A stretch of 47,061 bases of DNA from Myceligenerans indicum (GTDB taxonomy: Bacteria; Actinomycetota; Actinomycetes; Actinomycetales; Cellulomonadaceae): positions 1-47,061 of the forward strand of contig NZ_JABBYC010000039.1 in NCBI RefSeq assembly GCF_016742955.1. The letters are read 5' to 3'. Positions 1 through 7,720 of this stretch are shown piece after piece. The notes under the pieces were generated by a model, which was not told the origin of the DNA, did not search any database, and saw only the letters and a program-made list of their open reading frames with translations. The number at the start of each line of letters is the position of its first letter. Within the stretch, counting starts at the first letter, position 1. Position numbers and translations under genes: made by a program.

Positions 1-19
1 AGATGTGTATAAGAGACAG
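1..19. other. Nextera mosaic-end adapter (artefact)
   Basis: The first 19 bases are the Tn5/Nextera mosaic end (AGATGTGTATAAGAGACAG). Its exact reverse complement closes the window. This is untrimmed library adapter, not genome. Confidence 0.97.
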
Positions 20-172
20 GTCCAGGGCGGGGCCGCGAACGGCGCCGTGCGGAACGGAGGTCCGCGAGGCGGTGCGCAGGACCACGGCTCGCAGGGAGCG
101 CCGGGCAGCGGGCGGCGTCGCCGGCGGGGCGGTCGCGGTGGGCGCGGGCGGAACACGCAGGCCGCCGAATAG
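20..172 (+). CDS. C-terminal tail of a truncated Arg/Gly-rich protein (possibly a DEAD-box RNA helicase)
   Basis: An open frame runs from the adapter junction to a TAG at 170-172 and encodes about 50 residues. The tail is rich in Gly, Arg and Gln and contains the run GRRRRRGGRGGRGRN before it ends in QAAE. Basic RGG-type tails like this close DEAD-box RNA helicases and some other RNA-binding proteins in actinobacteria. That is an inference from composition alone, because no catalytic domain is present. The 5' part is lost to the contig end. The short gap to msrB (173-227) shows no clear terminator. Confidence 0.45.
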   Translation, partial: VQGGAANGAVRNGGPRGGAQDHGSQGAPGSGRRRRRGGRGGRGRNTQAAE

Positions 173-227
173 GTTTGCCTGAGGGGCAGGTCGGTGGGCC
201 ACCCGTGGAACCGAGTGGAGGCAAGCG

Positions 228-635
228 ATGACGTACGAGGTTTCCAAGTCCGAGGACCGATGGCGCGAGGAGCTGTCCCCGGAGGAGTACGCCGTGCTCC
301 GGCGGGCCGGGACGGAACGGGCCTGGACCGGTGAGCTGCTCGACGAGAAGCGCGTGGGCGTGTACCGATGCCGGGCGTGCGGGAACGAACTGTTCCGGTC
401 CGAGACCAAGTTCGACTCGCACTGCGGGTGGCCGTCGTTCTACTCCCCGCTTGCCGGGGACCGGGTCGAGCTGCTGGAGGACCGGTCGCTGGGGATGGTC
501 CGCACCGAGGTGCGGTGTGCACGCTGCGGCTCGCATCTGGGCCACGTGTTCGACGACGCTCCGCAGACCCCGACGGGTGACCGCTTCTGCATGAACTCGA
601 TCAGTCTGACGTTCGAAGAGGGCGAGAACGGCTGA
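228..635 (+). CDS. msrB: Peptide-methionine (R)-S-oxide reductase MsrB
   Basis: Reduces methionine-R-sulfoxide in proteins, using thioredoxin, as a cytosolic repair enzyme. The 135-residue length is normal for a single-domain MsrB. Two CxxC pairs (C48/C51 and C97/C100) form the structural zinc site. The HCGWPSF motif lies at 65-71 and the catalytic cysteine is C121 in RFCMNS. The ATG is preceded by GGAGG with a 6-nt spacer. It is a single-gene unit convergent with the MarR gene downstream. The assignment is firm. Confidence 0.96.
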   Translation: MTYEVSKSEDRWREELSPEEYAVLRRAGTERAWTGELLDEKRVGVYRCRACGNELFRSETKFDSHCGWPSFYSPLAGDRVELLEDRSLGMVRTEVRCARCGSHLGHVFDDAPQTPTGDRFCMNSISLTFEEGENG

Positions 636-677
636 GGCCGGTGCCCGGGCCGCGGCCGGCGGCCCGGAAAGGGCCTC

Positions 678-1172
678 TCACCGGTGTCGCGACTGCCAGG
701 TGACCAGGTCCTCCGAGTAGCGGTGCAGCAGGTCCGCCAGGTGTTGGACATCCTCGCGGTCCCAGTGCGCCAGCGCGCCGGCGAACATCTCGATGCGGTT
801 GGCCCGCGCCTTCTCGAAGCGTGACGCGCCGTCGGCGGTGAGCGTGATGCGCTGCCCGCGGCTGTCCTCGGGGTCGGTGTCGCGCTCCACCAGGCCGAGG
901 TCGGCGAGCCGGCTGAGCTGGCGGGACATCGTTGCCCGCCCGACGCCGAAATGAGCGGCCAGGTCCGAGCCGCGTGTCCCCGGGTGCTGCGCGATGCGTG
1001 CGAGCAGAGGGTAGGCGCTGGACTCCAGCTCCGGATGGACCCGGCGGGCGATGGTCGCGCCGGCGGAACTCGCGCGGCGGATGATCAGCCGGAGTTCGTG
1101 CTCGAGCGCGCTGAACGGCGCGAGGTCGTCCGGTGCGGCGCCATTGCCGGAGGGGGTAGGTGTCTCGGACAT
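678..1172 (-). CDS. MarR-family transcriptional regulator
   Basis: A 164-residue winged-helix regulator. The recognition region reads GSDLAAHFGVGRATMSRQLSRL, followed by the wing (DTDPEDSRGQRITLT), in the middle of the chain as is typical for MarR dimers. It lies 63 bp downstream of the DHA2 efflux gene on the same strand and could be co-transcribed, but the gap holds its own structured start region (1146-1195). The ATG at 1172 is preceded by GGAGGGGG about 12 nt upstream. The ligand is unknown. Confidence 0.9.
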   Translation of the reverse strand: MSETPTPSGNGAAPDDLAPFSALEHELRLIIRRASSAGATIARRVHPELESSAYPLLARIAQHPGTRGSDLAAHFGVGRATMSRQLSRLADLGLVERDTDPEDSRGQRITLTADGASRFEKARANRIEMFAGALAHWDREDVQHLADLLHRYSEDLVTWQSRHR

Positions 1173-1195
1173 ACACCTATCATTCCCCCTCCGGC
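1146..1195 (-). promoter_or_regulatory. Interrupted 18-bp inverted repeat enclosing the RBS and start codon of the MarR gene
   Basis: On the minus strand the order is GCCGGAGGGGG, AATGA, TAGGTGT, ATGTCCGAG, ACACCTA, CCCCCTCCGGC. The 7-bp and 11-bp arms pair perfectly, with only a 5-nt bulge between them. In RNA the ATG falls in the 9-nt loop and the GGAGGGGG ribosome site is buried in the stem against codons 4-9. In DNA the inner TAGGTGT-N9-ACACCTA is a plausible operator. Either reading implies control of this gene at its own start. Confidence 0.7.
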
Positions 1196-1235
1196 TCTCG
1201 GGGCACAGGAGCGACCGGATATCGGCGGGACGGAC

Positions 1236-2852
1236 TCACCCGACGCTGTCGAGTTCCTCCAGCTGCTCCAGGCCGGACTTGTGCCCGAGCGGGACCTCCT
1301 TCATCAGGAGCACGGCGATCAGCGCGACCGCGGCCAGCGGCGTGGCGAACAGGAAGATCTCCGCGATGCCGTCGCCGTACGCGCGCTCGATGACGTCCCG
1401 GACCGCGGGCGGCATGGTCGAGAGGTCGGGCAGGCTGCCCTCGGATCCGCCGAGCTGGGTGACGTCGACGCCGGCCTCGGCGAGCTTGCCCGCGATGGCT
1501 CGCAGCCCGTCGGCGATCTCGTCCCTGACCCGCGAGGCGAACGCGGCCCCGAGCGCCGAGACGCCCATCGCGCCACCGAGCGACCGGAAGAACGCCACGG
1601 TGGACGTTCCCGAGCCGGAGTCCTTGATGTGCAGGGTGTTCTGCGTCGCCAGAACCATGTTCTGCATCAGCATGCCGACCCCTGCGCCGAGCAGGAACAG
1701 GTAGATGCTCACCAGCACCAGGCTGGTGCGGTAGTCGATGGTGGACAGCAGCGCGAGGCCGCCCGTGAGCAGCACGCCACCGGTCACCATGAACGGCTTG
1801 TAGCGCCCGGTGCGCGTGATGATCTGTCCCACGACCGTCGAGGTCAGGAACATCCCCGCCACCATGGGGATGGTCAGCAGGCCGGACTCGGTGGGTGTCT
1901 TGCCGCGCGCGAGCTGCATGTACTGGCTGAGGAACACCGAGGTCCCGAACATCGCCACGCCCACGGCCACCGAACCGATCACGGCCAGGACGAGCGTGCG
2001 GTTGCGGAACAGGTGCATCGGGATCAGCGGCTCGTCCACCCGCAGTTCGACCGCGACGGCCGCCGCGAGGGCCACGAGCGCGCCGCCGACCATCGCGGCG
2101 GTCTGCCAGGAGGCCCAGTCGAACTTGTCGCCGGCGAACGTGACCCACAGCAGCAGCGATGCGATTCCGGTGGAGATCAGCAGGGCCCCCACGACGTCGA
2201 TCTTCGCCTTGCGGCGTGGGCGCTTCGGCAGCTTGAGCGTGGCCTGCAGCGTGATGATGGAGGCGACCGCGAAGGGCAGCCCCACGAAGAAGTTCCAGCG
2301 CCAGCTGAACGTGTCGGTGAGCCAGCCGCCGAGGATCGGCCCGCCGACCATGCCGACACCCATGAAGGCTCCGACGAGCCCCATGTACTTGCCGCGTTCC
2401 CGCGGGCTGACGATGTCGGCGATCAGGACCACGGACAGGGCCTGCAGGCCGCCGGCGCCGATGCCCTGGAACGCACGCGCCGTGATGAGCTGGCCGACGT
2501 CCTGGGAGAACCCTGCGAACGCCGCCGAGAGGACCGAGATCGCCAGCGCGATCTGGACCAAGGTCTTGCGGTTGTACAGGTCGGCGAGCTTGCCCCAGAT
2601 GGGCACGGTGATCGTCGAGGTCAGCAGGGTCGCGACCACCACCCAGGTGTAGGACGACTGGGTGCCCGCGAGGTCCGTGACGATCCTGGGCAGTGAGCTC
2701 GACACCACCGACATGGCGATGACCGAGACGAACATGCCGAGCAGGATCCCGGAGAGCGACTCCAGGACCTGCCGACGGGACATCGAGGCGCGATCGGTGG
2801 GAGTGTTCGACGGCGGTGCCTCCGCCGTGCGCGTGTCGGTGCTGCTACTCAT
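1236..2852 (-). CDS. MFS drug exporter, DHA2 (EmrB/QacA) type, 14 TM helices
   Basis: A 538-residue membrane transporter that should export hydrophobic compounds in exchange for protons. Visible marks include the N-terminal ILLGMFVSVIAMSVVSSSLP helix, the loop GKLADLYNRKTL (motif A type), the RAFQGIGAGGLQALSVVLIAD stretch and the helix-5 motif GVGMVGGPILGGWLTD. Length and helix count fit DHA2 rather than the 12-TM DHA1 family. It starts 5 nt after the marR stop, so the two form a regulator-pump operon under the twin operators at 3368-3411. The substrate cannot be told from sequence. Confidence 0.93.
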   Translation of the reverse strand: MSSSTDTRTAEAPPSNTPTDRASMSRRQVLESLSGILLGMFVSVIAMSVVSSSLPRIVTDLAGTQSSYTWVVVATLLTSTITVPIWGKLADLYNRKTLVQIALAISVLSAAFAGFSQDVGQLITARAFQGIGAGGLQALSVVLIADIVSPRERGKYMGLVGAFMGVGMVGGPILGGWLTDTFSWRWNFFVGLPFAVASIITLQATLKLPKRPRRKAKIDVVGALLISTGIASLLLWVTFAGDKFDWASWQTAAMVGGALVALAAAVAVELRVDEPLIPMHLFRNRTLVLAVIGSVAVGVAMFGTSVFLSQYMQLARGKTPTESGLLTIPMVAGMFLTSTVVGQIITRTGRYKPFMVTGGVLLTGGLALLSTIDYRTSLVLVSIYLFLLGAGVGMLMQNMVLATQNTLHIKDSGSGTSTVAFFRSLGGAMGVSALGAAFASRVRDEIADGLRAIAGKLAEAGVDVTQLGGSEGSLPDLSTMPPAVRDVIERAYGDGIAEIFLFATPLAAVALIAVLLMKEVPLGHKSGLEQLEELDSVG

Positions 2853-2857
2853 GGGGT

Positions 2858-3355
2858 TCAGTTCCTCGAGACGTTCTGGTGCGGACTGAGGTCTTCCGGG
2901 GCGCCGATGGCCTCGGAGAGGCGGCGGAGCTGCGTGACGGCAGCGGCGATGTCGTCGTCGGACCAGGTCGCGAAGGCGCGGGCGGCGATCTGCCCGAACT
3001 GCTCCCGCGAGCGGACGACGAGCGCACGGCCGGAGTCCGTGATGGCGATGGTGCGGATCCGGCGGTCCTCCGGATCGATGGTGCGGACGACGTACCCGGC
3101 ATCGACGAGAGCGCCCACCTGGCGGCTCGCGACGGACACGTCGACCTCGAGTGCGGCGGCGATGTCCGACAGCGAGGCCGGGCCCGAGCAGCCGAGCATC
3201 CGCAGGACGCTCAGGCCGGCCCGCGGCCAGCCGAGTTCGCGCGCCATCCGCTCGGCCGCGACGCGTTGTCGCCGGCCGAGCTGTGTGAGCGCGTCGATCA
3301 GCTCATCGGTGCCGACGGTGGTCGCGGCGCACTCGGCGGGCTCGGTGTGCTTCAT
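2858..3355 (-). CDS. MarR-family repressor of the adjacent MFS pump
   Basis: A 165-residue winged-helix protein. The core reads ASLSDIAAALEVDVSVASRQVGALVD, then the wing DPEDRRIRTIAIT. I chose the ATG at 3355 because AAGGAG lies 5 nt before it; the frame stays open further upstream but would run through the operators. It leads the operon with the DHA2 pump. Two identical-arm operators over its own promoter argue for autorepression relieved by a pump substrate, which is the usual MarR logic. Confidence 0.92.
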   Translation of the reverse strand: MKHTEPAECAATTVGTDELIDALTQLGRRQRVAAERMARELGWPRAGLSVLRMLGCSGPASLSDIAAALEVDVSVASRQVGALVDAGYVVRTIDPEDRRIRTIAITDSGRALVVRSREQFGQIAARAFATWSDDDIAAAVTQLRRLSEAIGAPEDLSPHQNVSRN

Positions 3356-3367
3356 CAGGACTCCTTG

Positions 3368-3411
3368 GTTGCTGCAAGCAACAGTATCTCCGGATTGTTG
3401 CATCAGGCAAC
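3368..3411 (-). promoter_or_regulatory. marR-MFS promoter with twin GTTGC-N5-GCAAC operators
   Basis: Two copies of GTTGC-N5-GCAAC occur at 3368-3382 and 3397-3411, with starts 29 bp apart. Read on the minus strand, a -35 TTGCCT (3410-3405) lies inside the upstream copy. A -10 TACTGT (3386-3381) follows 18 bp later and abuts the second copy. The transcription start would fall inside the second copy, so a bound repressor would block both promoter elements. Confidence 0.75.
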
Positions 3412-3573
3412 CTTCATGGGTGTGAGGTAGCGGACACCCTGGGCGGCGGGCCGTGCGGGTGCCGCGCCGGTGCAGGCCGGACGCCGCGCCGGTCGTGTGA
3501 CCCTCGTTCTTTGCGCTCCACGCGAACAGCTGGGGTCTCGCTGTCGGCCTGGCCAAAAGAGACACTTGAGGGC

Positions 3574-4206
3574 ATGGACGACCATCGTGTTCCACGCCGA
3601 CCCGCCATGCTCGACCCGCGCGATGCCGAGGCCATCACGGGAGAGCTGGACCCTGCAATGCGCGACGAGGTCGCCCACGTCACCGCTCGCATCCTGGTCG
3701 ATCGGGCGCGCACCACCGAGGATCCGGGGGTGGTGGACCGGCTCGTGCGCCTCGTGGAGCACGAGGGGCTCGACACGGTCGCGGAGCTCTGGGCCGATGC
3801 CGCGGCGTCGTCGCTCCCGGGTGCGCTCTGGCGCATCTACGTGCTGCGCGAGTGGGTGCGCCGAGACCTGCAGACCATCGCCCTGCGCTACCGCCTCGGG
3901 GTCGACGCGGCTCCGGTGAGCGAGGCGGTGGCCGGTGTGCCGAGTCCTCCCGAGCCCGCCGACCTGCGACGCCTCGCAGATGCCGTGCTGTCCGGTGTCT
4001 TCACGGGCGACCTCGCCGTCGCACTGGAGCGGGCGGGGGCGTTCTGCCGCATCCTGTCCACCGGTGCGGCGTTCGACGCCGACGCGCGCGAGCACGCCGA
4101 CCCGCGAGCCGCGGCCTCCATGACGCACGGCGCGAGCTCCCTGCTGCGTACCGCCGAGGAGCTCGAGCACGCGGCAGGCCTCTGGCGTCAGGGCCTGCTG
4201 GAGTAG
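3574..4206 (+). CDS. Uncharacterised actinobacterial protein, 210 aa
   Basis: I do not recognise this family. The protein is soluble, acidic and mostly helical by composition, with no signal peptide or membrane segment. Conserved-looking blocks are an N-terminal LDPRDAEAITGELDP, a central PGALWRIYVLREWVRRDL and a C-terminal AEELEHAAGLWRQGLLE. I chose the ATG at 3574 (TGAGGG just upstream); ATG 3607, at MLDPRDAE, is an alternative. It converges on the pit gene with a 13-bp gap. Codon use matches its neighbours, so it is a real gene. Confidence 0.75.
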   Translation: MDDHRVPRRPAMLDPRDAEAITGELDPAMRDEVAHVTARILVDRARTTEDPGVVDRLVRLVEHEGLDTVAELWADAAASSLPGALWRIYVLREWVRRDLQTIALRYRLGVDAAPVSEAVAGVPSPPEPADLRRLADAVLSGVFTGDLAVALERAGAFCRILSTGAAFDADAREHADPRAAASMTHGASSLLRTAEELEHAAGLWRQGLLE

Positions 4207-4219
4207 AGAGGGGCCCGGG

Positions 4220-5224
4220 TCAGCCGAGGAGCGGCCACAGGAGCCAGGTGGCGAGTGCCGCCACGGCGGCCGCGGCCGGGATGGTCAGCACCCACGCCAC
4301 CGCGATGTTCCCCGCGATGCCCCAGCGCACGGCCGAGAGCCGGTGCGTGGCTCCCACACCCATGATCGCGCTGGTGATGGTGTGGGTCGTGGACACGGGA
4401 GCGTGCAGGATGAAGGCGTTCGCGTACAGCACCACCGCCGAGACCGACTCGGCGACGAAGCCGCGGGCGGGATCGAGCTCGATGATCTTGCGGCCGAGCG
4501 TGCGCATGATGCGCCAGCCGCCCGCGTAGGTGCCCGCGGAGATCGCTCCCGCGGCCGCCAGCTTCACCCAGAGCGGGATGCCCGTCTCCGGGTCGGCCCA
4601 GCCTGCCGCGAGCAGCGCCAGGAAGATCACGCCCATGGTCTTCTGCGCGTCCTGCAGGCCGTGCCCCAGTGCCATCGCGGCGGCCGACACCGTCTGCGCC
4701 AGCCGGAACCTGCGTGCGGTCCGCCCCGGCGAGGCGTTCCGGAAGATCCACAGCACGCCGACCATCACGGCGAACGCGCCGGCGAAGCCCACCACCGGCG
4801 AGACGACCATGGGCAGCACCACCTTGTCGAGGATCGCCGACCAGTACACCGCCATGCCGCCCGCGAGTCCGGCGCCCACCAGCCCGCCGATCAGGGCGTG
4901 CGTGGACGACGACGGCAGCCCGAGCCGCCACGTGACGAGGTTCCAGATGATGGCTCCCACGAGGGCGGCCAGCACCACGGTCAGCTCCTCCTGGGTGGAG
5001 GCGCCCTCGAGATTCACGATCGACCTGGCGATCGTCTCCGCGACCTCCGTGCCCAGCAGCGCCCCCGCGAAGTTCATCCCGGCCGCCAGAAGCAGCGCGA
5101 TGCCCGGTGTCAGCGCGCGCGTCGAGACCGACGTCGCGATCGCGTTGGCCGCGTCGTGGAAACCGTTGGTGTAGTCGAATGCCAGGGCGAGCGCCACCAC
5201 GACGACGACGAGGGAGGCCTCCAC
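4220..5224 (-). CDS. pit: Low-affinity inorganic phosphate transporter, PiT family
   Basis: A 334-residue integral membrane carrier for metal-phosphate/proton symport. The family signature FDYTNGFHDAANAIATSVSTRALTP lies near the N-terminus. The inverted second copy appears in the C-terminal half (FILHAPVSTTHTITSAIMGVG). It starts with GTG directly after the stop of the DUF47 gene, so translation is probably coupled. The pairing of a DUF47/PhoU-like protein with Pit is a standard actinobacterial arrangement. Confidence 0.95.
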   Translation of the reverse strand: MEASLVVVVVALALAFDYTNGFHDAANAIATSVSTRALTPGIALLLAAGMNFAGALLGTEVAETIARSIVNLEGASTQEELTVVLAALVGAIIWNLVTWRLGLPSSSTHALIGGLVGAGLAGGMAVYWSAILDKVVLPMVVSPVVGFAGAFAVMVGVLWIFRNASPGRTARRFRLAQTVSAAAMALGHGLQDAQKTMGVIFLALLAAGWADPETGIPLWVKLAAAGAISAGTYAGGWRIMRTLGRKIIELDPARGFVAESVSAVVLYANAFILHAPVSTTHTITSAIMGVGATHRLSAVRWGIAGNIAVAWVLTIPAAAAVAALATWLLWPLLG

Positions 5225-5845
5225 TCAGGACTCCTTGAGCGCGATCGTCTCGACCAGGTTCGCCACCTTCTCGAAGTGATCCGCGGCGTCCTCGAGGACG
5301 TCCACGATCTCCTTGAGCTTCATGAGCAGGATGGGGTCCGTGACGTCGTCGAAGAGAAAGGCGATGAGCTTGCGGTGGAGCTTGTCCGCCTCGTTCTCCA
5401 GGCGGTTCACCTCGACCCAGTAGTCCTGGAGCTTGCTCATGGTGCGCAGGCGCGGCATCGCGTCCGCCGTGAGCTCGGCCGACCGGTGCAGCACCTGGAC
5501 CTGGTCGGAGACACGGCGGGGAAGCTCGTTCACCTTGTAGAGGACGATGAGGTCCGCCGCCTCCTCCATGGAGTCCATGCAGTCGTCGAGGGCCGAGGTC
5601 AGGGCGTAGATGTCGTCCCGGTCGAAGGGTGTCACGAACGTCTGGTTGAGGCGGCGCATGATCTGGTGCGCGATCTCGTCGGCGAGGTGTTCCTCGTCGC
5701 GCAGCCGGCCCGCGAGCTTCTCCCGACCGTCGAGATCCGCTCCCAACAACTCCGCCAGGAGCGATGCTCCGGTGACGAGGTGCTTGGCCAGTGCACCCAG
5801 AAGATCGAAAAACGTGGTGTCCCGCGGAGTGAGGCGCAGACGCAC
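5225..5845 (-). CDS. DUF47/PhoU-like accessory protein of the Pit transporter
   Basis: A 206-residue all-helical cytosolic protein of the DUF47 family, normally encoded just before pit and thought to modulate transport. Characteristic blocks are TPRDTTFFDLLGALAKHL at the start, FDRDDIYALTSALDDCMDSMEEAAD in the middle, and LKEIVDVLEDAADHFEKVAN near the end. I chose the GTG at 5845 because GGGAG precedes it and the length then equals the family norm; the open frame continues upstream without support. Its stop codon abuts the pit start codon. Confidence 0.93.
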   Translation of the reverse strand: MRLRLTPRDTTFFDLLGALAKHLVTGASLLAELLGADLDGREKLAGRLRDEEHLADEIAHQIMRRLNQTFVTPFDRDDIYALTSALDDCMDSMEEAADLIVLYKVNELPRRVSDQVQVLHRSAELTADAMPRLRTMSKLQDYWVEVNRLENEADKLHRKLIAFLFDDVTDPILLMKLKEIVDVLEDAADHFEKVANLVETIALKES

Positions 5846-6235
5846 AGGTGGCTCCCGACAAGAGACGAGTGGAACTGCCTCAGCGTAGAGCGGCTTGGAG
5901 CGCGATCGCCAACCAGATAGCTCTTCTTGACGGCTTCGTGACACACGGCACGCTGAGCTGGGCAGAAGCGTGCGGCGGGAGAGAGATCGGCGACGCCGGA
6001 CCGGGAGCGCCTCTCGGCGCGGGGCCGCTCGTAGCGGCTGAAGATGGAGCCCGGGGCTACCGCAGCCCGGCGTCGCCGCAGACCATCCTAACGGCCTGTC
6101 GCCGAATTCCAAGAGCTTCCGACGTGAGGAATCTCGCCCTGCCGGCGTCCACCGGGCCGAACTGCGAGCGCGGATCTAGCATCACAACACAGGGGGCGAC
6201 GCCAGATACCCGCCGCCCGAGGCAAGGGAGGCGCC
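5846..6235. other. 390-bp divergent intergenic region with a possible Pho-type direct repeat
   Basis: No gene is supported here. Read toward pit, GTCACGAAGCC and GTCAAGAAGAG lie end to end at 5942-5921. This is an 11-bp direct repeat matching at 8 of 11 positions, about 76 bp before the DUF47 start. The 11-bp period fits PhoP boxes of actinobacteria, but the GTTCA core is imperfect. Promoters for the two flanking genes must lie here but none is clear. Confidence 0.4.
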
Positions 6236-7681
6236 ATGTCCACCGCTCCGGGGGCAGCTGCAGTCGTCCGACGTTCCGCCCACCGCCGGGCACTCGTCCT
6301 CGCCATCGCGGCAGCGGTCGGCGGGTTTCTCTTCGGCTTCGACTCGTCCGTGATCAACGGCGCGGTGGACGCGATCGAGGGGCAGTTCGCGCTGGACTCC
6401 ACGGTCACCGGGCTCGTTGTCGCGATCGCGCTGCTGGGCTGCGCGTTCGGCGCGTGGGCAGGCGGGCGGCTCGCGGACCGCTGGGGCCGCACCCGCGTGA
6501 TGCTCCTGGGCGGCATCCTGTTCTTCGCCTCCTCGATCCTGTCCGCGATCGCGTGGTCCGCGGTGGATCTGGCCGTGTGGCGGTTCATGGCGGGCGTCGG
6601 GATCGGGATCGCCTCGGTCATCGCGCCGGCGTACATCGCCGAGATCGCGCCCGCGGCGATGCGCGGCCGGCTGGGGTCCCTGCAGCAGCTCGCGATCACC
6701 GTGGGCATCTTCGCGGCCCTGCTCTCGGACCAGCTCCTGGCCACCCGGGCGGGCGGCGCGGCCCAGGACCTGTGGTGGGGCTGGGAGGCGTGGCGCTGGA
6801 TGTTCCTGGTCGCGGTGGTACCGGCAGGCGTGTACAGCGCGCTGGCGCTGCGTATCCCCGAGTCGCCGCGCTACCTGGTCTCCCTGGGCCGGCTCGACGA
6901 CGCACGAACGGTTCTGGCGAGCGTGCTGGGCCCGGACGAGAACGTCGACGACCGCCTGGACCGGATCCGGATCTCGATCGAGTCGGATCAGGCCAACGCC
7001 CGGCACGGAACCCTGAGCGGCCCTGTGCTCGGCCTGAAGCCGATCGTCTGGGTGGGCATCCTGCTGTCGGTGTTCCAGCAGTTCGTGGGGATCAACGTGA
7101 TCTTCTACTACTCGACGACGTTGTGGCAGGCAGTTGGTTTCGCCGAGTCCCAGGCCTTCCTGGTCTCCACGATCACCTCGGTGACCAACGTGGCCGTCAC
7201 GTTCATCGCGATCGCGCTGGTGGACCGCGTGGGCCGCAAGGTGCTGCTGCTGACGGGCTCGGCCGGGATGACAGTGATGCTGGCCCTGATGGCCCTCGCG
7301 TTCACGCAGGCGACCGGGGCGGGACAGGACATCCATCTGGGAAGCCCGTGGAACGGGATCGCTCTGGTCGCGGCGAACCTCTACGTCGTGTTCTTCGGCG
7401 CGACCTGGGGACCCGTGGTCTGGGTGCTGCTCGGTGAGATGTTCCCGAACCGTATCCGCGGGGCGGCGCTGGGCGTTGCGGCGGCGGCACAGTGGTTGGC
7501 GAACTTCACCATCACCCTGACCTTCCCACCGTTGCTCTCGACGTTCGGTGCCTCGATCCCCTACCTCGTGTACGCGGCCTTCGCGGCGCTCTCGTTCCTG
7601 TTCGTGCTGACCCGCGTTCGGGAGACGAAGGGGATGCAGCTGGAGGACATGTCCGAGCAGATGCACACACCGTCGTCGTGA
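6236..7681 (+). CDS. MFS sugar porter (SP family), sugar/proton symporter
   Basis: A 481-residue, 12-TM transporter. It has the sugar-porter marks GGFLFGFDSSVINGA in helix 1, ADRWGRTR after helix 2, PESPRYLVSLGR at the end of the N-terminal half, QQFVGINVIFYYSTTLW in helix 7 and DRVGRK after helix 8. These are the classical XylE/GLUT-type motifs, so the substrate is probably a monosaccharide or polyol. The ATG follows GGGAGG by 5 nt. It is monocistronic and convergent with the mutT1-like gene, leaving 39 bp between. Confidence 0.94.
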   Translation: MSTAPGAAAVVRRSAHRRALVLAIAAAVGGFLFGFDSSVINGAVDAIEGQFALDSTVTGLVVAIALLGCAFGAWAGGRLADRWGRTRVMLLGGILFFASSILSAIAWSAVDLAVWRFMAGVGIGIASVIAPAYIAEIAPAAMRGRLGSLQQLAITVGIFAALLSDQLLATRAGGAAQDLWWGWEAWRWMFLVAVVPAGVYSALALRIPESPRYLVSLGRLDDARTVLASVLGPDENVDDRLDRIRISIESDQANARHGTLSGPVLGLKPIVWVGILLSVFQQFVGINVIFYYSTTLWQAVGFAESQAFLVSTITSVTNVAVTFIAIALVDRVGRKVLLLTGSAGMTVMLALMALAFTQATGAGQDIHLGSPWNGIALVAANLYVVFFGATWGPVVWVLLGEMFPNRIRGAALGVAAAAQWLANFTITLTFPPLLSTFGASIPYLVYAAFAALSFLFVLTRVRETKGMQLEDMSEQMHTPSS

Positions 7682-7720
7682 CCGTGCGCGGTGGGCGGCC
7701 GCGTCGGCGGCGCCGCGGCA

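Noticed and set aside
951..2696. A 581-residue plus-strand frame opposite the MFS pump
   Set aside because: Low-complexity Arg/Gly/Asp/His composition, no ribosome site, antisense to a certain gene.
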